NCBI GenBank assembly: GCA_910579725.1
Contig: CAJTUD010000007.1
Span: 10,595-74,594 of the forward strand
From: an uncultured Oscillospiraceae bacterium
GTDB taxonomy: Bacteria > Bacillota > Clostridia > Oscillospirales > Oscillospiraceae
Direction of reading: 5' to 3'
Length of the DNA stretch: 64,000 nt
In this document: positions 58,338-64,000 of the stretch, piece by piece
Layout of the letters: each line of letters begins with the position of its first letter
Numbering within the stretch: position 1 is the first letter of the stretch
Notes under the pieces: model-generated
Database searches by the model: none
What the model was told of the DNA's origin: nothing
What the model saw: the letters and a program-made list of their open reading frames with translations, nothing else
Position numbers and translations under genes: made by a program

Positions 58338-59375
58338 GTGACAAAGCAGATTATGGTGGGGACTGTCCCCGTGGGCGGCGGCGCGCCCGTTTCCATTCAG
58401 TCCATGTGCAATACCAAGACCCATGACGTATCCGCCACCGTGGAGCAGATTCTCCGCCTGGAGGAGGCTGGGTGCGAGATTATCCGGGTGGCGGTGCCGG
58501 ACATGGCGGCGGCCAGGGCGATTGGCAGGATCAAAAGCCAAATTCACATTCCCCTGGTGGCGGACATCCATTTTGATTACCGTCTGGCGCTGGAATGCGC
58601 GGACCAGGGAGTGGACAAGATCCGTATCAACCCGGGAAACATTGGCGGCGACAGCCGGGTGAAGGCTGTGGCGGACGCCTGCCGGGAGAGGAAGATCCCC
58701 ATCCGCATCGGCGTCAACGGCGGTTCTCTGGAAAGGGAGCTGCTCCAAAAATATGGCGGGGCCACATCTGAAGCCCTGGCGGAGAGCGCCCTGGGCCACG
58801 CGGCGCTGCTGGAAAAATTTGATTTCACCGACATCTGCATTTCTGTGAAGTGCTCCTCGGTGCCGGTAACGGTCGGGGCGTACCGGCTGCTGAAGGAGAA
58901 ATGCGGCTACCCGCTGCACTTGGGCGTTACGGAGGCGGGAACTCCCGATATGGGGATGGTGAAGTCCGCCATGGGTATTGGAGGGCTGCTGTGCCTGGGC
59001 ATCGGGGATACGCTGCGGGTTACGCTGACCGCCGACCCGGTGGAGGAAATTTACGCGGCGAAGAAAATCCTGCTGGCCGCGGGGCTGCGGCAGGAGGGAC
59101 CAAACATTATTGCCTGCCCTACCTGCGGCAGGACCAATATTGACCTGATTGCCATGACCGGAGAGGTTGAGCGCCGTCTGGCGGGGTGCAGAAAAGCCAT
59201 CACCGTGGCAGTGATGGGTTGTGCGGTGAACGGCCCCGGCGAGGCCGCCGCCGCCGACGTGGGCATTGCCGGGGGAAAAGGGGAGGGACTCCTGTTTCGC
59301 AGAGGGCAGATCCTTCGGAAGGTTCCTCAGGACAAGCTGGTGGACGCGCTGCTGGAGGAGATTGGTAAATTATGA
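58338..59375 (+). CDS. ispG: HMBPP synthase IspG
   Basis: 345 residues, GTG start behind GAGGAGGCGG. The flavodoxin/ferredoxin-dependent 4Fe-4S enzyme that makes HMBPP, the penultimate MEP-pathway step. N-terminal TIM barrel: VPVGGGAPVSIQSMCNTKT, RVAVPDM, VADIHFDYRLA, RINPGNIG. C-terminal cluster ligands CPTC (about 260-263) and the Cys in MGCAVNGPGE. Last gene of the isoprenoid cluster; polC, common next in Firmicutes, is absent. Confidence 0.96.
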   Translation: MTKQIMVGTVPVGGGAPVSIQSMCNTKTHDVSATVEQILRLEEAGCEIIRVAVPDMAAARAIGRIKSQIHIPLVADIHFDYRLALECADQGVDKIRINPGNIGGDSRVKAVADACRERKIPIRIGVNGGSLERELLQKYGGATSEALAESALGHAALLEKFDFTDICISVKCSSVPVTVGAYRLLKEKCGYPLHLGVTEAGTPDMGMVKSAMGIGGLLCLGIGDTLRVTLTADPVEEIYAAKKILLAAGLRQEGPNIIACPTCGRTNIDLIAMTGEVERRLAGCRKAITVAVMGCAVNGPGEAAAADVGIAGGKGEGLLFRRGQILRKVPQDKLVDALLEEIGKL

Positions 59376-59473
59376 TGGAAAGTTTTTTCAAATCCGGGGA
59401 ACAATTATCATGGCAGTCCGTCTAATAGGGCAGTCCGGTTGACGGACAAATGAAAAATACCTTGGAGGTACAC

Positions 59474-59962
59474 ATGAAAAAACTGATAAGCGCATTTCTT
59501 GGAATCACTCTTCTGCTGGCTCTGTCCGCGTGTGGCGGAAACGGCGGCGGACAAAACAAGGAGGCCCCTGATCTGAACCAGTATTACGAGGACTTCATGG
59601 CTACGTTGGGAGCGGACAACACCCCTGCGATGATGGACGTGGAGGCGGAGTATATCGGTCAGGTTTATCCCGGCCTGGAGACCTATGGGACCAAGCAGGC
59701 CGTAATGAAGATGGCGGCAATCACCTCCGTACCCTTTGAGTTCGCTTTGATAGAGGTGGAGGATGCGGCCAACGCACAGGCAGTTGCGGATATTCTCCAG
59801 GCCCGTGTCGACGCGCAGATTGACGGCGGGGCGTTTTACCCGGAGACCATCGCCGCCTGGGAAAAGGCCCAGGTGATTACCCACGGCAGCGTAGTGGCCC
59901 TCATCTGCGCCGGTACGGAACAGGAGCAGGCGGTGGAAGCGTTCAACAAGCTGTTTGCGTAA
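59474..59962 (+). CDS. DUF4358 lipoprotein
   Basis: 162 residues from ATG 59474 (TTGGAGG upstream). Signal peptide with lipobox LSAC, Cys20, so it should be lipid-anchored outside the membrane. The mature part matches DUF4358 in my recognition (YPGLETYGTKQAVMKMAAI, FALIEVEDAANAQAVADIL). Family function is unknown; it is commonly found beside MBOAT and DHHW genes, as here. A hairpin with U tract separates it from the MBOAT gene. Confidence 0.8.
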   Translation: MKKLISAFLGITLLLALSACGGNGGGQNKEAPDLNQYYEDFMATLGADNTPAMMDVEAEYIGQVYPGLETYGTKQAVMKMAAITSVPFEFALIEVEDAANAQAVADILQARVDAQIDGGAFYPETIAAWEKAQVITHGSVVALICAGTEQEQAVEAFNKLFA

Positions 59963-59972
59963 CACACAACCG

Positions 59973-60008
59973 GGGCATACATGTGATTTCACGTGTATGC
60001 CCTTTTTT
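59973..60008 (+). terminator. Terminator or attenuator before the MBOAT gene
   Basis: GGGCATACATGTG (59973-59985), loop ATTT, CACGTGTATGCCC (59990-60002), then TTTTTT. A 13-base-pair stem with one G-U pair. It would reduce read-through from the lipoprotein gene into the O-acyltransferase genes. Confidence 0.85.
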
Positions 60009-60024
60009 ATGGGAGAGAGATATT

Positions 60025-61410
60025 ATGGTTTTTTCCAGCTTGCCCTTTCTGTTTTTCTATCTTATGGCGGTGCTGGCCGTCTACAAGCTTTCGCCTCTGA
60101 AGCTGCGCAATCTTGTTTTGCTGCTGGTGAGCCTGTTTTTCTATGGCTGGGGGGAGCCGGTGTATATTCTCATCATGCTGCTGTCCATTGCGGTGGACTA
60201 CATTCACGGCATGCTGGTGGAGCGCTGGCGGGAGGACGATCGGAAGGCCAGGAGAGCGGTGGCTTCGTCAGTGATTTTCAATCTGGCAATTCTGGTATTT
60301 TTCAAATACTGGGACTTTCTGGCGGGAAATGTAAACGCCCTGACGGGACTTTCCCTGCCGCTGTTTGGGCTGCCTCTGCCCATCGGCATCTCCTTCTATA
60401 CCTTCCAGACCATGAGCTACACCATCGACGTCTACCGGCAGGACGCGCCTGTACAGCGCAACCTCGCCGCCTTCGGCGCCTACGTCACGCTGTTTCCGCA
60501 GCTGATTGCGGGACCCATCGTCAGGTACAAATCTGTAGCGGACCAGTTGGAGAACCGGCGGGAGGACCTGGAGCAATTTGTCTCCGGCGTTCAGCGCTTT
60601 GCCGTAGGGGCTGCCAAAAAAGTGCTGCTGGCCAACGCTATCGGGCAGCTGTGGGATCAGTCCCTGGCGGCGGAAGCTCTGACTGCCGCCGGAGCGTGGC
60701 TGGGGCTGGCGGCTTACGCGTTCCAGATTTATTTTGATTTCTCCGGCTACAGCGATATGGCCATCGGTCTGGGACGGATGTTCGGGTTTGAGTTTCTGGA
60801 GAACTTCAACTATCCCTATATTGCAAAGTCCGTCGTGGAGTTCTGGAAGCGGTGGCATATCTCCCTGACCACCTGGTTTAGGGAGTATGTCTACTTTCCT
60901 CTGGGAGGAAACCGGGTGCCAAAATGGAAGTGGGTGCGCAACATCCTGCTGGTGTGGCTTTTTACCGGTGTATGGCATGGTGCGGGCTGGAATTTTCTGC
61001 TGTGGGGACTGTACTACGGCGCGTGGATGCTGGCGGAACGGCTGTTCCTGGGGGCTTGGCTGGAGAAGCTGCCCGGAGTGGCCCGGCACGTCTACACCAT
61101 GGTGATTGTTCTGATTGGCTGGGCTCTGTTTGCCGTGGAGGATATGGGACGGCTGGGGGCTTATTTCGGGTCCCTGTTTGGAAACGGCGGCTGGTTCAGT
61201 CCTGTGGACGGCTACCGGCTGAGAACCTATCTGCCCACGCTGGTGATTCTGGCGGCTGGCTCCACGCCGCTGGCCCGGAAGCTGTGGGGCAGGCTGGGGG
61301 AGAAAGCCCGGTCCGTTCTGACGCCGCTGCTGGTGCTGGGGGCGCTGATGCTGTGCACTGCGTCTCTGGTGGACGCGGGGTACAATCCGTTTTTGTATTT
61401 CCGGTTCTGA
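60025..61410 (+). CDS. MBOAT O-acyltransferase (AlgI-like)
   Basis: 461 residues from ATG 60025. About ten membrane helices. It has the AlgI/DltB-type features: FYGWGEPVYILIMLLSI near the start, LPIGISFYTFQTMSY, FPQLIAGPI, DFSGYSDMAIGLGRMFG, and the catalytic His in FTGVWHGAGWNFLLWG (about residue 318). Such proteins move acyl groups across the membrane for O-acetylation of surface polysaccharides or teichoic acid. With the DHHW protein it forms a two-part acetylation system; the polymer is not identified. Confidence 0.92.
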   Translation: MVFSSLPFLFFYLMAVLAVYKLSPLKLRNLVLLLVSLFFYGWGEPVYILIMLLSIAVDYIHGMLVERWREDDRKARRAVASSVIFNLAILVFFKYWDFLAGNVNALTGLSLPLFGLPLPIGISFYTFQTMSYTIDVYRQDAPVQRNLAAFGAYVTLFPQLIAGPIVRYKSVADQLENRREDLEQFVSGVQRFAVGAAKKVLLANAIGQLWDQSLAAEALTAAGAWLGLAAYAFQIYFDFSGYSDMAIGLGRMFGFEFLENFNYPYIAKSVVEFWKRWHISLTTWFREYVYFPLGGNRVPKWKWVRNILLVWLFTGVWHGAGWNFLLWGLYYGAWMLAERLFLGAWLEKLPGVARHVYTMVIVLIGWALFAVEDMGRLGAYFGSLFGNGGWFSPVDGYRLRTYLPTLVILAAGSTPLARKLWGRLGEKARSVLTPLLVLGALMLCTASLVDAGYNPFLYFRF

Positions 61411-61428
61411 GAAGGGAGGAAGAGATTT

Positions 61429-62532
61429 ATGAGCAAACTGTCACAGCGCGTCACAGCGGTGATTTTCTGCGTCTTTCTGGCGGGCTTTGGCCTGCTGCAC
61501 ATTCTTCTGCCTGACAGGACCTTTTCTCCGGTGGAGAACCGGAACCTGACCCAGCTGCCCTCCTTTTCCTGGTCCGCTCTGGCGGATGGCAGCTACACTG
61601 CCGGGCTGGAAAAATACCTGGAGGATCAGTTCCCTCTCAGAGACGGCTGGATGGGGCTGAAAAACCGGTACGAGTATCTGCTGGGCAAACGGGAGTTCCA
61701 TGGGGTGTATCTCTGTGGCGGCAGGCTGATCCATAAGATTGAAGATACCAGCCGGGCGGAACAGAACATTGGACATCTGCAAAAGCTGACGGAAAAAACG
61801 GATATTCCGGTATACGTGGGTCTGATTCCAACGGCGGCAGAGGTCTATAAAAATGAGCTGCCCGCCGGAGCGGAAAACTTCGATCAGGCGGCCTACCTGG
61901 AAAATGTCCGGAAGAGCGTCCCGAACGCCGTCTGGGTGGACATTGCGAAATGGGTGACAAGTGCGTCGGACGTTCCTCTTTTCTACCGCACAGACCACCA
62001 CTGGACCAGCGCCGGCGCGTGGCGCGGATATGCGGCGCTGATGGAGTCCATGGGGGAGCAGCCCGAGCCCCTGGGAAGACCGGAGACTGTGTCAGAGGAT
62101 TTCTACGGTACGCTCTATTCCACCTCCGGCGTCCACTGGCTGAAGCCGGATACAATTGAGCGATATATCGCCGGAGAGAAAATTACGGTGGAGGATGTTC
62201 ACAGCGGCGAGACCCATGGGGTGTATGTAGACAGCTTTCTGGAGGAGAAGGACAAGTACGCCTCCTTCCTGGGCGGCAACGCGCCGCTGTATATTGTCCG
62301 CAATCCGGAGGCGGATTCCGGAAAAAAGCTGCTTCTAGTACGAGACAGCTACAGCGACAGCATGGCGCCCTTTCTGAGCCGGCATTTTTCTGAAATTCAC
62401 ATGCTGGATCTGCGGTATTACAGGACTTCCGTGGCCCAGTACGCAGAGGAGAACGGCATGGATCAGATCTTTGTATGCTACAGCGTAGAGAACTTTGTGA
62501 AGGATGTGGACGCAGTATTCCTGGGACAATAA
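61429..62532 (+). CDS. DHHW-family protein (AlgJ/AlgX-like)
   Basis: 367 residues. One N-terminal membrane helix (AVIFCVFLAGFGLLHIL) and an extracellular SGNH-like domain. FSPVENRNLTQLP and FPLRDGW are family blocks. TDHHWTSAGAWRGY is the DHHW motif with the catalytic Asp/His, and the Ser of the fold may be in LLVRDSYSDS. It likely finishes O-acetyl transfer delivered by the MBOAT partner. 18 bases after it; a hairpin follows. Confidence 0.9.
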   Translation: MSKLSQRVTAVIFCVFLAGFGLLHILLPDRTFSPVENRNLTQLPSFSWSALADGSYTAGLEKYLEDQFPLRDGWMGLKNRYEYLLGKREFHGVYLCGGRLIHKIEDTSRAEQNIGHLQKLTEKTDIPVYVGLIPTAAEVYKNELPAGAENFDQAAYLENVRKSVPNAVWVDIAKWVTSASDVPLFYRTDHHWTSAGAWRGYAALMESMGEQPEPLGRPETVSEDFYGTLYSTSGVHWLKPDTIERYIAGEKITVEDVHSGETHGVYVDSFLEEKDKYASFLGGNAPLYIVRNPEADSGKKLLLVRDSYSDSMAPFLSRHFSEIHMLDLRYYRTSVAQYAEENGMDQIFVCYSVENFVKDVDAVFLGQ

Positions 62533-62535
62533 AGT

Positions 62536-62570
62536 GAGAAGGGTGCTGCCCAATGGGCAGCACCCTTCTC
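62536..62570. terminator. Strong hairpin between converging genes
   Basis: GAGAAGGGTGCTGCCC (62536-62551), loop AAT, GGGCAGCACCCTTCTC (62555-62570). No plus-strand U tract; on the minus strand it is followed by ACTTTATTG. Probably ends transcripts from both sides. The following 128 bases up to the next stop codon show A/T runs and no gene. Confidence 0.6.
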
Positions 62571-62698
62571 GCTGCGTGTCAAAAAAGTGGCTGCACCGCT
62601 TCACGGACGTACACGCCGCCGAAAAAATGATCAAAAAATTTTTTCGACCCTGGAGAAAAAGCCGGCGGAAGACTTTTTTGATCTTATCTGGCGGCTGT

Positions 62699-64000
62699 TC
62701 AGCCGGTCCGGTATGGCGCCCCAGCGGTTCCGTTTTCAATGGGAATCATCCAGTCTTTGATGGCAAGCCCGGTCATCTGCTCCAGGTCCACCGGCTGGTC
62801 AAACAGCCAATGGCTGGAGACAAACTCCTCAGTCATTCCGGCGCTGCCCCAGGATTTCCCCTTGATCCGGCTTCCGTCCCGCAGACAGGCAAAACAGTCC
62901 TCAGCGGGTCCCTTGAAAATATCCTCCCTGTCAGGGGACCACTCCGCACAGATGATCAGACTGAGCGGGGAGAGGACCGCCTCCGCGCCGTCCAGCGGCT
63001 CCGGAAGGGGAATCCGGGCTTCCGGGGCGGTTTCCACCGTCAGCGGAACGGTCCACCGGCCTCTGACGGGAGTGCTGAAGGAGATGGTCCCATAGACGGT
63101 CTCCAGGAGCAAATCGTCCCGCGCATCCGGCCCTGCGGGGAAGGACATGTCGTAGTAAAGTCCACCGTTCCAGGTGAACCAGACGCCTGGCAGCGTCAGG
63201 TCGTTGTAGCGCTCAAAATACTCATTTGCCATTTCGGGCGTTACATACTCGCTGCCCAGGGATTCCAGATACCGGCTGCGGAGGCTGCTCAGCAGGACGG
63301 AGCCGGAGGGAGATACCTCTGCCGGGACCTCCAGCAGAATGTGCAGCCGCCCGTCTCCGGCGAACCCCAGGGAGGACAGGGACACCAGCTCTGAGCCCAG
63401 GTCCGCCGGGGTCTGTCCCGGCTCCAGGACCAGGGGGGCCGGATTGACCGCTGTACTGCCGTCCGGTATGATATCCGTCTCCGAGGGCTTGAAGCTGTGC
63501 AGGATCTCCCCGGCCAGCAGTTCATTGGGCAGGACCAGATCTCTGATAGAGTACTCCTGGGGCTGAAAGTCAAAAACGGTCAGCTGTCTCTCCGCCGCGC
63601 CCGTCTCTTCTTCCGGACGGCTGTTGACGCTGACAAATTTCAGCAGGGCCGCGCCGGTATCTTCATCGTAGCCTACACACTCTGCGTGGGAGACAGCGCC
63701 GTATCCGGGCTCCGGGTCCTGATTTTGAATGAATCCCGTGATCTGCATTTCTCCCTGAAGCCGGTTGCTGGTCAGGTCCCTGGCCTGTGCGTAGACCACC
63801 GTAACGCTGCTGTCCGCCATGGCGGAGATAACCTTGAGCTCAATATCCTGGTCCACAACAGCGCCAGCCTGTATCTCCTGGGCGTAGTCCCCAAAGCCGC
63901 CCAGTGCGCTGGAGAGCATCCCTCGGATGCCAGGGGAGAGGGCGCCGGCGGATACGGTCAGCGCCAGGACCGCGGCGAGGACGGCTGCGGCGCGCATCCG
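62699..64000 (-). CDS. DUF4179-type anti-sigma-like protein (partial, 5' end outside)
   Basis: At least 432 residues; an open frame runs to the window edge with no ribosome site, so the true start lies beyond. What is visible begins with a membrane helix (AAAVLAAVLALTVSAGAL), then a large extracytoplasmic part: a DUF4179-like segment (VVDQDIELKVISAMADSSVTVVY in part) and beta-rich repeats. The missing N-terminus would be the cytoplasmic sigma-binding part, and an ECF sigma gene would be expected just upstream. Family call is by resemblance. Confidence 0.7.
   Translation of the reverse strand, partial: RMRAAAVLAAVLALTVSAGALSPGIRGMLSSALGGFGDYAQEIQAGAVVDQDIELKVISAMADSSVTVVYAQARDLTSNRLQGEMQITGFIQNQDPEPGYGAVSHAECVGYDEDTGAALLKFVSVNSRPEEETGAAERQLTVFDFQPQEYSIRDLVLPNELLAGEILHSFKPSETDIIPDGSTAVNPAPLVLEPGQTPADLGSELVSLSSLGFAGDGRLHILLEVPAEVSPSGSVLLSSLRSRYLESLGSEYVTPEMANEYFERYNDLTLPGVWFTWNGGLYYDMSFPAGPDARDDLLLETVYGTISFSTPVRGRWTVPLTVETAPEARIPLPEPLDGAEAVLSPLSLIICAEWSPDREDIFKGPAEDCFACLRDGSRIKGKSWGSAGMTEEFVSSHWLFDQPVDLEQMTGLAIKDWMIPIENGTAGAPYRTG

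Noticed and set aside
1..64000. CRISPR arrays, insertion sequences, prophage, tRNA or rRNA genes
   Set aside because: I found no regularly spaced repeats, no transposase or integrase genes, and no tRNA or rRNA signature sequences in the window.

Overview
The window looks like a chromosomal segment of a high-GC, Gram-positive Clostridia genome, most likely family Oscillospiraceae (Flavonifractor/Oscillibacter/Intestinimonas-like). Evidence: gene orders typical of Firmicutes (yicC-remA-gmk-rpoZ-priA-def-fmt-rsmB-rlmN-prpC-prkC-rsgA; ylxM-ffh-rpsP-khpA; pyrH-frr-uppS-cdsA-dxr-rseP-ispG), Shine-Dalgarno sequences of the AGGAGG type, sigma-A-like promoters, intrinsic terminators, and families such as DUF378, DUF5711, DUF4358 and DUF4179. 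I see no rRNA, tRNA, insertion sequence, phage or CRISPR array.

Layout. 1-13767 (+): a J-domain protein, then a long housekeeping run for nucleotide metabolism, replication restart, N-formyl-Met handling, rRNA methylation, the PP2C/PASTA-kinase signalling pair and ribosome-assembly GTPase RsgA; coaBC, usually between rpoZ and priA, is absent. 13768-14128 holds a probable structured RNA with its own terminator, then DUF378. 14587-19983 (+): whiA, a metallo-beta-lactamase-fold protein and dnaE, ending at a bidirectional terminator. 20032-22367 (-): the SRP operon ylxM-ffh-rpsP-khpA.

22577-25352 (-) is the most unusual part: a 714-residue secreted surface protein (beta-helix repeats, CxxC repeats, degenerate SLH-like C-terminus) behind a roughly 600-nt leader that contains three consecutive motifs matching the cyclic-di-GMP-I (GEMM-I) riboswitch. 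The promoter-distal copy (nearest the gene) and the middle copy are compact; the promoter-proximal copy has a very enlarged P3 arm built of nested palindromes. This suggests that surface-protein production is gated by cyclic-di-GMP through three sensors in series.

25544-36417 (+): a methyltransferase, a VanZ-GNAT fusion, an ECF vitamin/metal transporter module (ecfA1-ecfA2-ecfT) interrupted by a lower-GC DinB-like gene, truA, DUF5711, cvpA and a ClpE-type unfoldase. 36788-43614 has an orphan phosphoribosyltransferase-fold protein lacking the PRPP acidic pair behind a possible attenuator, a minus-strand group (phosphoglycerate mutase with an apparent ACG start, DUF1015, PHP phosphatase), a degenerate chemoreceptor and asd. 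43799-49106 (+): a SpoIID-like protein, a GNAT, the queuosine genes queA and tgt with two small proteins between them, and rplS. 49223-51574 (-): a frameshifted GNAT, a ferredoxin-nitroreductase, a small membrane protein, and a GNAT gene controlled by a consensus promoter, an 18-residue leader peptide and a terminator with a complementary antiterminator segment. 51719-59375 (+): UMP kinase, ribosome recycling, undecaprenyl/phospholipid and MEP isoprenoid genes with two inserted genes. 59474-62532 (+): a DUF4358 lipoprotein, an MBOAT O-acyltransferase and a DHHW protein, likely for acetylating a surface polymer. 62699-end (-): the outer part of a DUF4179 anti-sigma-like protein, cut by the window edge.
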